From NCBI GenBank assembly GCA_965277435.1, contig OZ255821.1, forward strand, positions 2,046,001 through 2,110,000: a DNA stretch of 64,000 bases, in the 5' to 3' direction. Below, piece after piece: positions 8,027 to 16,538 of the stretch. Position 1 is the stretch's first letter; each line of letters starts with the position of its first letter. This stretch comes from Bog-105 sp965277435 (lineage in GTDB: Bacteria > Acidobacteriota > Terriglobia > Bryobacterales > Bryobacteraceae). The notes beneath the pieces were generated by a model. That model saw nothing but the letters and a program-made list of their open reading frames with translations, did not search any database and was not told where the DNA came from. The translations under genes were made by a program, and so were the position numbers.

Positions 8027-9534
8027 CTGGTCCTCTGGTGTGAGATGGGCAGTTCGGCACCCCGCAGGCGAAAAGCAACCTGCAACGTGGACTCCCAATC
8101 AGAGTTTACGCCGACACGTTCGACCTCGATCTCAGGAGAGAAGTAACGAAGAACAATTTCGTTGCTCGGATGGAAGCTGAGCGCGGGTGCGACTAGGAGA
8201 AGTTTTGGCAGGAGCGGCGCGATAGGAGTGGTTGGGAAGAGATGCGACAGCTCGCCGCGCTGCGCGTGCCAGCCAATGTGGATCCAGTAATCGAGGGCTT
8301 GCATGGGCAGCTGAAGGTCTTCGGCCGCTTTCAGTTCGAGAACCGTGAGGCGTCCGCCGGTCGTGATGGCGAGAAGATCGATCAGTTCGCGTTCACCCGC
8401 CGCCGAGGTGAGGACCTGGCCATGCACCGGGGCCGCCAGGAGTTCAGGGTCGAACAACGGGATGTTCGCCCGAACTGCGCTTTCTAACCAGCGTTCCGGC
8501 AATTTCGGAACGCCCGCAGTGGCCATCAGGTGTTCCGCGAAGGTAATGATGCGGATCGCTTCCGAGGCGGGAACTTCGGCTTGGGAATCAATGCCGAGAA
8601 AGAGCTTGTGCCCGGTGATGCGGGCGAACTCGAGGCCATGGAAACGAATGTTGAGCGAGCCGTTGACTTCCGGGCAACAGCCAATCCCCGGCAGCGAGCC
8701 TAGATGTCTGGCCAGCGCCTGTAGTTCGGGCGTGAGAGTGACGGGAACATACTGGGTTGTGACATGCGTTTCCACATTGCCGAGATCTTTGGGATCAACC
8801 TCTCCGGCCATGCCGTGTTGATTGAAAAGAAATAGTTGTGTGCGAAGCCGGCGTCCCTGCAGCCAGCGTAGGCGATGAGCGGAAAGCGTGCCTGAGTCAT
8901 CAGGCAAAAATAAGCAAAGCGAAAGCTGCTCACCGGGTGCGCGACGGCCGGATAGGTAGTCGAACCACAGCAGGGCGGAGGTAAGGAAAGCTGACTCTTC
9001 GGCGGCAGAAGGGCAAGCAATAGCGGCGATGTTTTGCGTGCCGCGGATGAGCTGAGCGCGAGGGAAGGTCGAAGAGAAGGATCGGCGCAGATCGAGCGAA
9101 GACGAGAGGGTTTGGACCTCCCAGGCCGGGAACTGGCGGGAAAGCGTGCGACGGAATTGTTCAGCGAAAGTTTGGCGAACGCCGCGCGTAAAGCGTGCCG
9201 CGGTTTGCGGCCGTTCGAGGTCGAGAAAGGTAAGCGTCCCTGGTTTGCCCCCGAAGCGCTGGACCGAGCAATCGAGAATGCCAGTAGAGGCGTGGTCTAT
9301 GGCGAGAATGCGGCGAGAAAGGCTGCGGTTTTCGTCCCATGCTTCGAGAAGCAATTTTCCGGCGCGGCATTCGAGGACATAATGGCCGGAGAGGAGCGAG
9401 AGGGGCTCGTCGCCATAATCAAGAACGGCAGGCTTACGGCACGTATTCAAGAAAGCTTCGATAGTGGAAGATAGGGTATCGGGGTGTTGCGAGCCGTGCG
9501 GTCTTTTTTGGCTCGTTCTATAAAGATTTGTCAC
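8023..9534 (-). CDS. Uncharacterised protein with C-terminal PD-(D/E)XK nuclease-like domain
   Basis: Clear coding sequence runs from about 9480 to the stop at 8023. The in-frame GTG at 9534 gives about 503 residues but no convincing ribosome site, so the start is uncertain; it would overlap the start of the divergent yggS by seven bases. The N-terminal two thirds match no family known to me. Near the C-terminus the pattern RELIDLLAITTGGRLTV then ELKA, followed by a helix with MQALDYW, fits the PD-(D/E)XK fold. In that reading D of IDLL, E and K of ELKA are the catalytic residues and Q of MQAL lies in the following helix. Such domains cut DNA or sit in repair and defence proteins. The downstream gene overlaps by ATGA. 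A substrate cannot be inferred. Confidence 0.75.
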   Translation of the reverse strand: MTNLYRTSQKRPHGSQHPDTLSSTIEAFLNTCRKPAVLDYGDEPLSLLSGHYVLECRAGKLLLEAWDENRSLSRRILAIDHASTGILDCSVQRFGGKPGTLTFLDLERPQTAARFTRGVRQTFAEQFRRTLSRQFPAWEVQTLSSSLDLRRSFSSTFPRAQLIRGTQNIAAIACPSAAEESAFLTSALLWFDYLSGRRAPGEQLSLCLFLPDDSGTLSAHRLRWLQGRRLRTQLFLFNQHGMAGEVDPKDLGNVETHVTTQYVPVTLTPELQALARHLGSLPGIGCCPEVNGSLNIRFHGLEFARITGHKLFLGIDSQAEVPASEAIRIITFAEHLMATAGVPKLPERWLESAVRANIPLFDPELLAAPVHGQVLTSAAGERELIDLLAITTGGRLTVLELKAAEDLQLPMQALDYWIHIGWHAQRGELSHLFPTTPIAPLLPKLLLVAPALSFHPSNEIVLRYFSPEIEVERVGVNSDWESTLQVAFRLRGAELPISHQRTR

Positions 9535-10250
9535 TGGGAAATTCCACTTTCGCGGATCGTTTGCAAGCAGTTGAAAGCCGTATCGAAGCCGCTTTGCGCA
9601 AACGCGGCCGCACGCGCTCCGACCTAACTCTAGTGGCGGTTTCGAAGAAATTTTCTGCCGGGCATCTGCGCGAGGCTTACCAGGCCGGAGCGAGAGACTT
9701 TGGCGAGAATTATGTACAGGAGTTTGCAGAAAAAAAGACCGAACTCGGCGAACTGCCGGGCGCGCGCTTCCATCTGATCGGACATCTGCAATCGAACAAG
9801 GCGCGCGTGGCCTGTGAGTTGTTCGATGTGATTCAGACGGCAGATTCCGTAAAGCTCCTGGAAAGACTGGATGTGGCGGCAGAGCAGAGCGTCCGATTGC
9901 AGGAAGTGTTGCTCGAAGTGAAACTCTCTGCAGAAGCGAGTAAGACGGGGGCGTCACCGGAGCAGGTGCCCGAACTTCTAGGAGCTGCCGAACGCTGCCG
10001 CCAGATTCGGGTAACCGGGCTGATGACCGTGCCGCCCTGGTCCGACGATGCGGAGCGGGCCCGGCCGTATTTTTGCAAACTGGCGGAGTTGGCGCGGCAG
10101 TATGGTTTGCCGCAGCTATCGATGGGTATGTCGGGCGATTTCGAGGTCGCCATCGAAGAAGGGGCCACGATCATACGCGTTGGAACAGCGCTCTTCGGTC
10201 CCCGTCCCAAGCCTCTGGAACAGAAACCAGAAACACTGCTGCCGGTATGA
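9528..10250 (+). CDS. yggS: YggS/PLPBP family pyridoxal phosphate homeostasis protein
   Basis: The 240-residue protein is a single alanine-racemase-like TIM barrel without the racemase C-terminal domain, which defines the YggS/PLPBP family. The PLP-bearing lysine is K40 in LVAVSKK. Other conserved blocks are FGENYVQE, HLIGHLQSNK, GLMTVPP and a phosphate loop ending SMGMSGDFEVAI with IRVGTALFG. The family binds PLP in the cytosol and buffers vitamin B6 and amino-acid pools. Translation appears to begin at TTG 9528, since no ATG lies near the conserved N-terminus. Its stop overlaps the ATG of the following hydrolase (ATGA), suggesting an operon of two otherwise unrelated functions. Confidence 0.93.
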   Translation: MSLGNSTFADRLQAVESRIEAALRKRGRTRSDLTLVAVSKKFSAGHLREAYQAGARDFGENYVQEFAEKKTELGELPGARFHLIGHLQSNKARVACELFDVIQTADSVKLLERLDVAAEQSVRLQEVLLEVKLSAEASKTGASPEQVPELLGAAERCRQIRVTGLMTVPPWSDDAERARPYFCKLAELARQYGLPQLSMGMSGDFEVAIEEGATIIRVGTALFGPRPKPLEQKPETLLPV

Positions 10251-11992
10251 CCAGGCAGGGCGCCATCGGGCCAATTGTCTGGCTAATGCTCGCATTTAAT
10301 GTCGCTGGGGGACAAACAGCGAACGGCCCCCTCCGGTCGGCTGAGGGGACAGAACTGCTCGGGGTGACGGTCCCAATGCGGGACAAGGTGCACCTGGCGG
10401 CGGACGTATTTTTGCCTCGTGCTTCCGGTCGCTGGCCAACGGTTTTATTCCGGACGCCTTATAACCGTAAAGGACCATCCAGCAGGTGGTATCGAGACTT
10501 CACCAAGCGTGGGTATGCGGTGGTGATTGAGGATGTTCGGGGCCGCAATGCCTCGCAGGGTTTTTTCAGCACGTTGGCGCAGGAAGGGCCGGATGGGAAC
10601 GACACCATCAATTGGATCTCCGAGCAGGCATGGTCGAACCGGCGCGTTGCCATGGCGGGCAGTTCTTATCTCGGCATGGTGCAGTGGTGGGCGGCGATTC
10701 AGGACAACCCCCATCTGTTCGCCATTTCTCCCATGTTTTCGGGCGACGACGAATACTTTGACCGTTACTATTCTCCCGGCGGCGCCATGCAACTTGGCCA
10801 CCGGCTACTGTGGATAGCACAAAATCTGACGCCGCCGTCCCGGGTCCGTCCCTTGTTCCAGAGCTACATCGGACACCTTCCTTTGCGCTCGGACGATGTG
10901 GTGACGACCGGACTGAGACTTCCGGTCTGGAGAACCGCTTTGGATCATGCTTCCTACGATGCCTACTGGAAGGGGCGGAGCCTGCGGGAACGCGTACAGG
11001 AGGTTCAGATACCGGTTCTCTCTTTCGGCGGCTGGTTCGATAACTACGTGGATAGCGACCTGGATATGTTCGCCAGGCTGGCTTCGGCACATCAGGAAAT
11101 TGAGACCTGGATTGGACCCTGGGGACACAATCCGTCGCTGAGATTTCCGACGCGCGATTTCGGACCGGAGGCTTTCCTTCCATTCCGGCGCACGCAGGCC
11201 GACTGGTTCGACCGCTGGCAACACAAAACCGACTTAGTGCCGGTGCAACGGCAGGCGCTGCTGCATATTTTTGTGATGGGACCCGATACCTGGCGCGAGG
11301 AGCATGAGTGGCCGCTGGCCAGAACGCATTACACGCCTTTTTACTTATCGAGTGGAGGTGATGCGAATACCGGTGGCGGCGATGGCGAGTTACTGCGCCA
11401 GCCAGTACGGAAGGGGCCGCATGATACGTTCACTTACGATCCACGGAACCCAGTGCCTACTGTCGGCGGGGCTATTTGTTGCGATCCGAAGATTCTGCCG
11501 CCCGGACCGCTCGACCAGGTTGCGGTTGAGAAGCGGCCGGATGTGTTGGTTTATACATCAGCACCGCTCAGCGAGGAGGTCGAGGTGACAGGTCCTGTAA
11601 AAGCCGTGCTCTATGTTGCCACGTCTTCAAACGATACGGACTTTACCGTAAAACTGGTGGATGTGGATAAAGACGGAAAAGCGCTGGAAGTGTGCGACGG
11701 CATCCAACGCTTACGATACCGGCTCTCGCTCGATAAGCCAGTTTTCGTCAAGAAAAATACCGCTTATCAAATCAGCGTGGACGCCGGAGTTACCAGTTAC
11801 GTATTTGCAGCCGGGCATCGAATCCGGTTGGATATATCAAGCAGTAACTTCCCGCGCTACGACCGGAACATGAATTCCGCCGCGCCGAATGCGGATCTGA
11901 TTAAGATGATAAAGGCGAAGCAAACTCTTTTCCACGAAAAGAACTATCCCTCGGCCGTCATATTGCCTCTCATTCCGAAACGGCCGGCTTAA
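10247..11992 (+). CDS. CocE/NonD family alpha/beta hydrolase (X-Pro dipeptidyl-peptidase S15-like)
   Basis: The ATG at 10247 overlaps the yggS stop and gives 581 residues beginning with a probable signal peptide (positive start, hydrophobic stretch, then AGGQTA). The S15-type catalytic domain follows: RTPYNRK, then EDVRGRNASQG (the oxyanion and DVRG motif), then GSSYLGM at 138-144 with nucleophile S140, and GPWGHN near residue 290 carrying the likely catalytic His. The C-terminal third is a jelly-roll beta domain starting around EEVEVTGPV and ending with RLDISSSNFPRYDRN, characteristic of cocaine-esterase-like enzymes. Members hydrolyse esters or N-terminal dipeptides. The secreted location and the substrate are inferred. 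It ends five bases before the next gene. Confidence 0.92.
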   Translation: MTRQGAIGPIVWLMLAFNVAGGQTANGPLRSAEGTELLGVTVPMRDKVHLAADVFLPRASGRWPTVLFRTPYNRKGPSSRWYRDFTKRGYAVVIEDVRGRNASQGFFSTLAQEGPDGNDTINWISEQAWSNRRVAMAGSSYLGMVQWWAAIQDNPHLFAISPMFSGDDEYFDRYYSPGGAMQLGHRLLWIAQNLTPPSRVRPLFQSYIGHLPLRSDDVVTTGLRLPVWRTALDHASYDAYWKGRSLRERVQEVQIPVLSFGGWFDNYVDSDLDMFARLASAHQEIETWIGPWGHNPSLRFPTRDFGPEAFLPFRRTQADWFDRWQHKTDLVPVQRQALLHIFVMGPDTWREEHEWPLARTHYTPFYLSSGGDANTGGGDGELLRQPVRKGPHDTFTYDPRNPVPTVGGAICCDPKILPPGPLDQVAVEKRPDVLVYTSAPLSEEVEVTGPVKAVLYVATSSNDTDFTVKLVDVDKDGKALEVCDGIQRLRYRLSLDKPVFVKKNTAYQISVDAGVTSYVFAAGHRIRLDISSSNFPRYDRNMNSAAPNADLIKMIKAKQTLFHEKNYPSAVILPLIPKRPA

Positions 11993-11997
11993 TTCGA

Positions 11998-13029
11998 ATG
12001 AGTTCAGGCGGGTGCGATCTATTCCGGCAGGCGGAAGACAGTTTGCGCGAATTACGACTGGCGAACGCGCTAGACTTGTTTTCCCGCGCACAAGAAGCAG
12101 GTTACGATGCGGATGCCTGTGCCGGCGAGCGTTGGAAGTGCTATATGTTGCGGGGCAACTTTGCCCAAGCATGGCTCGAAAGCGATGCTATCGCACTGCG
12201 AGACAAACCCGATCGGAATCGCTTCTGGGATGGTCAGCCCTTCGATGGAAAGAGCGTGCTTATCCGCTGTCTGCATGGCTTGGGCGATACGCTGCAGTTC
12301 ATTCGTTATGCGAAACTACTGCGCGGCCGGGCACGCCGCGTAACGATTGAGTCACAGCCTTCGCTCAAAGACCTCTTATGGCAGAGTAATCTGGCAGATC
12401 AGGTGATTACCTGGGGAGAGAAAGAGCCGGCGTGGGAGCAGCAGATCGAGGTGATGGAGCTTCCTCGTATTTTCCGTACAGAGGAGCAAAGTATTCCGCG
12501 CAACATCCCCTATGTGTTTGCACCACCGTTCCAGATGGCAAGTAATGGGACGAAGCCGCGCATCGGCTTAGTCTGGAGTGCGAGTACTTATGACTTATCC
12601 AGAACGATCCCGATAGATGAGCTAGAACACTTACTAGGCTTGGAAGGTTTAAGTTTCTTAAATTTACAGGCTGGCCCAGAGCGGTTTGACTTGAATACTG
12701 TTTGCGCTGGAATTCCGCTTCTTTATGATTTGGGACCTACTGTGAGTGCCACGGCAAGCATGCTGCGGGCGCTCGATCTGGTGATCACTGTAGACAGCAT
12801 GGTGGCGCATTTGGCCGGCGCGCTGGGGTGCCCGGTCTGGACACTGCTTCCCTACCGTTGCGACTGGCGCTGGATGCTGCGCCGCGAAGACACCCCGTGG
12901 TATCCGACCATGCGTTTGATCCGCCAGACGAAGCCGGGAAACTGGAAATCTGTGATTGATCGGGTTCGGAGCGATTTAGTAGAAAATCTGGTTGAGATTG
13001 CGGATCAGCGGCGCATGATCTCCAATTAG
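11998..13029 (+). CDS. TPR-like plus GT9-like glycosyltransferase domain protein
   Basis: The protein has 343 residues. The first 70 are helical and TPR-like (alternating A, L and Y spacing around RLANALDLFSRAQEAGY). The rest resembles the GT-B fold of heptosyltransferase-related proteins. It contains LIRCLHGLGDTLQFIRYAKLL at about 88-108, with a glycine-rich nucleotide loop, then RIGLVWSAS in the middle. The C-terminal LVITVDSMVAHLAGALG, about residue 260-278, is the GT9 signature for donor binding. TPR-GT9 fusions of this type are common beside polysaccharide genes, though many lack a proven activity. Its 3' end overlaps the convergent phosphatase by 54 bases. It directly precedes the oligosaccharide cassette but is separated from it by the oppositely oriented phosphatase gene. 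Confidence 0.82.
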   Translation: MSSGGCDLFRQAEDSLRELRLANALDLFSRAQEAGYDADACAGERWKCYMLRGNFAQAWLESDAIALRDKPDRNRFWDGQPFDGKSVLIRCLHGLGDTLQFIRYAKLLRGRARRVTIESQPSLKDLLWQSNLADQVITWGEKEPAWEQQIEVMELPRIFRTEEQSIPRNIPYVFAPPFQMASNGTKPRIGLVWSASTYDLSRTIPIDELEHLLGLEGLSFLNLQAGPERFDLNTVCAGIPLLYDLGPTVSATASMLRALDLVITVDSMVAHLAGALGCPVWTLLPYRCDWRWMLRREDTPWYPTMRLIRQTKPGNWKSVIDRVRSDLVENLVEIADQRRMISN

Positions 13030-13575
13030 TATTTCGCTTACCGAGCCCGGGGAAATCTCGATACGGTGAATATGATCGATCGATACACCGAGTAGCAAAA
13101 CTAAGACACAGCGAATCACGTCGCCATGAGTAACGAAGGCAGCCGTCTCACCGGATTGCAGCTCGGCGGTGGCTTCAGCAATGGCGCGCCATGCTCGAGC
13201 CTGCACGTCCATCATCGATTCGCCGCGAGGCGGGTTGCAAGTCGTTCGCTGGCGGTTGAAATTACGCCACTCCGTCAATTCACCTAACTCCGTGAAGGAT
13301 TTCCCCACCCAGTCTCCGAAATCGATCTCCGTTAGCGCATCCTGGATGCGAATGGGTTGATCGTAGGATTCCGCCAGCACTCGCGCGGTCTCTAAGGCCC
13401 GATCGAGAGGACTCGAATGAATGGCGCAGTGGGGAAAGCGAGCCTTGAGCCCGGAACTTAGCGCTTGTGCTTGCCGCATGCCCTCCGCATTTAGATGAAC
13501 CCCGGCGCTACGACCGTATAGCACACGCCCTGAAAGATCAGTGCTTCCATGCCGGATGAGTAAAATGCGAATCAT
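12976..13575 (-). CDS. Histidine phosphatase family protein (phosphoglycerate mutase-like)
   Basis: The 199-residue protein carries the RHG catalytic motif at 8-10, where H9 accepts the phosphate. It also has LNAEGMRQA, the SSPLDRALETA segment with the second phosphate-binding Arg, an acidic E in ALTEIDFGDWVGKS, and FVTHGDVIR near the C-terminus with the second catalytic His. This is the pattern of histidine phosphatase branch 1, which includes CobC/alpha-ribazole phosphatase, phosphoglycerate mutase-like enzymes and broad phosphatases. With no cobalamin genes nearby CobC is not supported, although a B12-dependent radical SAM gene lies 4 kb downstream. The gene diverges from the methyltransferase with only 22 bases between their starts and overlaps the upstream convergent gene by 54 bases. 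Confidence 0.92.
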   Translation of the reverse strand: MIRILLIRHGSTDLSGRVLYGRSAGVHLNAEGMRQAQALSSGLKARFPHCAIHSSPLDRALETARVLAESYDQPIRIQDALTEIDFGDWVGKSFTELGELTEWRNFNRQRTTCNPPRGESMMDVQARAWRAIAEATAELQSGETAAFVTHGDVIRCVLVLLLGVSIDHIHRIEISPGSVSEILIGDHAPLIRNLNQIFY

Positions 13576-13597
13576 AAGTAACGAGAGGGGGCTAGCT

Positions 13598-14350
13598 GTG
13601 GCAAACGGTCATTCCGTACAAGAAATAGAGCGGCGAGTAGATGAACTAGGTCCATGGTTTCATAACCTTGTGCTGAAAGGTGTGGAAACGGCCCCTCATC
13701 ACTTTTTGGGCGATTATCCAAGGGCAAAATGGCGCGGGTTCGAGAGTGCTATTCCTCGCGATTTAAGCGGCATGAGTGTTTTGGACGTAGGTTGCAACGG
13801 CGGTTTCTATTCGATGGAAATGAAGCGGCGGGGAGCTGACCATGTGTTAGGCATCGACCACGATGAACAATATCTGGAACAAGCTCGTTATGCCGCACAG
13901 GTAATGGATCTGGACATCTCCTTCAAGCGTCTTTCGGTATATGAGGTAGGAAAACTGGGCGAGCGGTTTGACCTGGTTTTATTCATGGGAGTTTTCTATC
14001 ACTTACGCCATCCTCTGCTGGCGCTCGACCTGCTTCGGCAGCACGTGGTGAAAGATTGGTTTGTCTTCCAATCGATGCTGCGCGGGAGCCGCTCGACGCC
14101 CGAAATTGAACCCGATTATCCGTTTTCGGAAACGGCCGTGTTCGACAAGCCTGGCTTTCCCAAAATGCACTTTGTAGAAAATGAGTATTCGCGAGACATA
14201 ACGAATTGGTGGATACCCAATCGGGCCTGTGCCGAGTCGGTTCTGCGAAGTGCGGGCTTTCGCATCGAGAGCAGCCCGGAAGCGGAAGTCTTCGTGTGCC
14301 GTTGCAATAACGAAGCGGAATTACACGAGTTACCCTGTTCTGCGAGCTGA
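13598..14350 (+). CDS. SAM-dependent methyltransferase, first gene of oligosaccharide cassette
   Basis: GTG 13598 is chosen because a purine-rich GAGAGGGGG lies six bases before it; longer in-frame starts at 13541 and 13556 overlap the divergent phosphatase. The 250-residue protein begins VANGHSVQEIERRVDELGPWFHN. It then has the class I methyltransferase motif VLDVGCNGGFYSMEM at about 62-76, an acidic GIDHDEQYLEQA at about 87 that would bind the SAM ribose, and LFMGVFYHLRHP at about 130. It matches my memory of the TIGR04290 methyltransferase family, which occurs next to a B12-type radical SAM protein, epimerases and glycosyltransferases, as it does here. The likely target is a sugar or sugar-acid hydroxyl. 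That is inferred from context only. Confidence 0.87.
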   Translation: MANGHSVQEIERRVDELGPWFHNLVLKGVETAPHHFLGDYPRAKWRGFESAIPRDLSGMSVLDVGCNGGFYSMEMKRRGADHVLGIDHDEQYLEQARYAAQVMDLDISFKRLSVYEVGKLGERFDLVLFMGVFYHLRHPLLALDLLRQHVVKDWFVFQSMLRGSRSTPEIEPDYPFSETAVFDKPGFPKMHFVENEYSRDITNWWIPNRACAESVLRSAGFRIESSPEAEVFVCRCNNEAELHELPCSAS

Positions 14351-14376
14351 GGCGCAGGCACTTTACCTAACTTCCT

Positions 14377-15264
14377 ATGATCGAAGCCGTGATGCTCTGG
14401 AATGAGCCGAACAATCTGTCGCATTGGGATTTCGAAATCGACCGCGACTGGGTGACTTACGCGGCGATGGTGAAGCAAGCGGCTCGAGCAGTACGCGCCG
14501 AGCGGCCACGTGTCCTGACAGTGTTAGGCGGCATTTCTCCTATAGATCCTGTGTTTATCACGCGTATGCAGGATCTAGGTGCGTTGCCTGAGTTAGACGT
14601 TGTGGCAGTGCACGGATTTCCGCTCGATTGGAACCATTGGGGGATCAACGAGTGGCCGGCTAAGTTGGATGAGATCCGGGCGGTGACGACGAAGCCGATC
14701 TGGGTATCGGAAGTAGGAGCGTCTTCGTTTGGCGCGGAAGAGGTTCAGGATTTCGGGTTGGAGCGGACTGCGGAGTTATTAGCTTCCAGGCTAGACCACA
14801 TCTATTGGTACAGTCTGTTTGATTTACCGCGAGCGTGGCCGGCCACTACCCGGCACCGCGAGAGCGAAGGCTCATCTTACTACCGGCACTTCTATATGGG
14901 GCTGTTTCGCGAAGATGGGTCGGGCAAGTTAGCAGCGCGGCGCTTTGCAAATCTCACACCAGCTTTGGGCTTGTGCCAGTGGTTCCATTTCGAAGACCAT
15001 AGACTGGAAAAGGGTGCGCAAGCGTTGCGAGATTTGGGCGTCAGAAAACTGCGTACCGGACTGAGCTGGGCCGATTTCGGCCGCCCGGATGCCGAACGCT
15101 GGTTTGACCACCAGATGAAGGTGCTGCAGGACTTTGAGCTGACTATTACCTATTGTTTTACCCCCGAGCAATGCGGCGTCCGGCCGCATTACACGAGTCC
15201 GCCGCAAAATGTCGACGAATTCGCGGAGTTTTGCGCGCTGATGACCCGCCGGTACGCAGACTAG
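14377..15264 (+). CDS. Glycoside hydrolase/beta-xylosidase-like protein with rearranged TIM barrel
   Basis: The 295-residue protein starts almost at the acid/base motif: MLWNEPNNLSHWD places the catalytic Glu at E10. The nucleophile Glu is probably E112 in WVSEVG. Retaining clan-A glycosidases such as GH39 and GH5 have these on strands 4 and 7 of the barrel. After about residue 195 the protein continues with sequence like the first half of the same barrel (LGVRKLRTGLSWADFG, then TYCFTPE, then VDEFAEFCALMTRRY), which normally precedes WNEPN. The order of the halves is therefore inverted. It has no signal peptide, so it would act in the cytoplasm, where hydrolysis or transglycosylation of an oligosaccharide intermediate is conceivable. 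ATG 14377 lies 26 bases behind the methyltransferase stop. Confidence 0.83.
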   Translation: MIEAVMLWNEPNNLSHWDFEIDRDWVTYAAMVKQAARAVRAERPRVLTVLGGISPIDPVFITRMQDLGALPELDVVAVHGFPLDWNHWGINEWPAKLDEIRAVTTKPIWVSEVGASSFGAEEVQDFGLERTAELLASRLDHIYWYSLFDLPRAWPATTRHRESEGSSYYRHFYMGLFREDGSGKLAARRFANLTPALGLCQWFHFEDHRLEKGAQALRDLGVRKLRTGLSWADFGRPDAERWFDHQMKVLQDFELTITYCFTPEQCGVRPHYTSPPQNVDEFAEFCALMTRRYAD

Positions 15265-15410
15265 TAGATGTACTTGGTAAAAAACATCCTGCGGAAGGTA
15301 AGTAGAAACAAAGCGCGGGATTGTGCTTCTTACCCTAAGGCGGCTTTAAACGCATTTGTCATGACGCATCAATCAATTCGGCAAAATAAATGCAAAGGAC
15401 AGGGTAAGGG

Positions 15411-16526
15411 ATGAAGGGAACCGTATTGATTACGGGCGGGGCCGGTTTCATAGGTTCTCATGTAGCGACAGAGTTATTGAAGGCAGGCTATCACGTTCGG
15501 GTACTGGACAGTCTGGTGACTCAGGTACACGGTGATGCTCCGAACAGGCCCAGCTATCTGCGAGAAGAGGCGGAGTTCCTGCTGGGCGATATCCGAAACC
15601 CCGAGGTCGTGGATGAGGCTTTGGCCGGAGTTGACGCTGTGTATCATTTCGCCGCGCTGGTGGGAGTGGGCCAGAGCATGTACCAGATGGCGGAGTACAC
15701 GAGCGTCAATAATCTGGGTACGGCGGTGCTTCTTGAGCGTTTGGTGAAACAGCCGGTCAACAAGCTCATTGTGGCGTCCAGCATGAGCGTGTATGGCGAG
15801 GGTCTATACGTTAACGCCTCGGGAACGCCGTATTCGCCGCCGCTCCGCACAACCGAACAACTGCGAGAACACAAATGGGAGATGGTTGCAGGCGACGGCT
15901 CGGAACTCCGGCCGATGTCGACACCGGAAAGCAAGCAGCCTTCTCTGGCGTCGCTCTATGCCCTGTCAAAATACGATCAGGAGCAGATGTGCCTGATGGT
16001 GGGGCGTGCTTATGGCGTGCCTACTGTGGCGCTTCGGTTTTTTAACGCTTATGGGCCTTTTCAATCGCTTTCGAATCCCTACACGGGCGTTCTCGCTATC
16101 TTTGCGGCGCGTCTGATGAATGGGGAACGACCGATGATTTTCGAAGATGGCGAGCAACTGCGCGATTTCGTCAGTGTGCATGATATAGCACGGGCTTGCC
16201 GGCTGGCCATGGAAACTCCCGCGGCCCGGGATCTCGTTTTTAATGTGGGCAGTGGTGAGACCATCAGCGTCAAGGACGTGGCGCTCCGGCTGGCCGTTGT
16301 GCTTGGTCAGAAGATCGATCCCGAAATTACAGCGAAGTATCGAGTGGGTGACATCCGGCATTGCTACCCGGATGTGACTCTGGCGCGGAACATTCTGGGA
16401 TTTGAATCCAAAGTAAAACTGGAAGATGGGATGCGCGATCTCGCCGAGTGGCTGGAGCGGCAGACCGCCCCGGATCGCTTTCACGAAATGCAAAATGAAC
16501 TAGCGTCGCGCGGCCTGGTGGTCTGA
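15411..16526 (+). CDS. NAD-dependent epimerase/dehydratase (extended SDR)
   Basis: This 371-residue protein has GGAGFIGSH at about 9-17 for NAD(P), DIRNPEVV for the adenine side, AALVGVGQS, the SSMSVYGEG serine block near 125, the catalytic YALSK at 183-187, and RFFNAYGPFQ for the sugar-binding loop. It belongs with nucleotide-sugar 4-epimerases and 4,6-dehydratases. The insertion between the Ser and Tyr blocks (about 50 residues) is longer than usual. A strong AGGGTAAGGG ribosome site precedes the ATG. A 146-base gap separates it from the glycosidase gene, so it may have its own promoter, though none is convincing. It probably makes one of the nucleotide sugars used by the downstream glycosyltransferases. 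The exact sugar cannot be read from the sequence. Confidence 0.92.
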   Translation: MKGTVLITGGAGFIGSHVATELLKAGYHVRVLDSLVTQVHGDAPNRPSYLREEAEFLLGDIRNPEVVDEALAGVDAVYHFAALVGVGQSMYQMAEYTSVNNLGTAVLLERLVKQPVNKLIVASSMSVYGEGLYVNASGTPYSPPLRTTEQLREHKWEMVAGDGSELRPMSTPESKQPSLASLYALSKYDQEQMCLMVGRAYGVPTVALRFFNAYGPFQSLSNPYTGVLAIFAARLMNGERPMIFEDGEQLRDFVSVHDIARACRLAMETPAARDLVFNVGSGETISVKDVALRLAVVLGQKIDPEITAKYRVGDIRHCYPDVTLARNILGFESKVKLEDGMRDLAEWLERQTAPDRFHEMQNELASRGLVV

Positions 16527-16538
16527 GGAGCCCATTTG

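Noticed and set aside
7439..8146. 235-aa plus-strand frame
   Set aside because: It lies antisense to the DUF697-like gene, which has the better start, an overlap with its neighbours and a protein-like sequence.
10073..10246. N-terminal extension of the CocE-type hydrolase
   Set aside because: This would overlap most of the end of yggS in another frame. The ATGA overlap at 10247 gives a clean signal peptide.
15265..15410. Sigma-70 promoter before the first epimerase gene
   Set aside because: TTGTCA at 15356 has no -10 box at suitable spacing, so it was not annotated.
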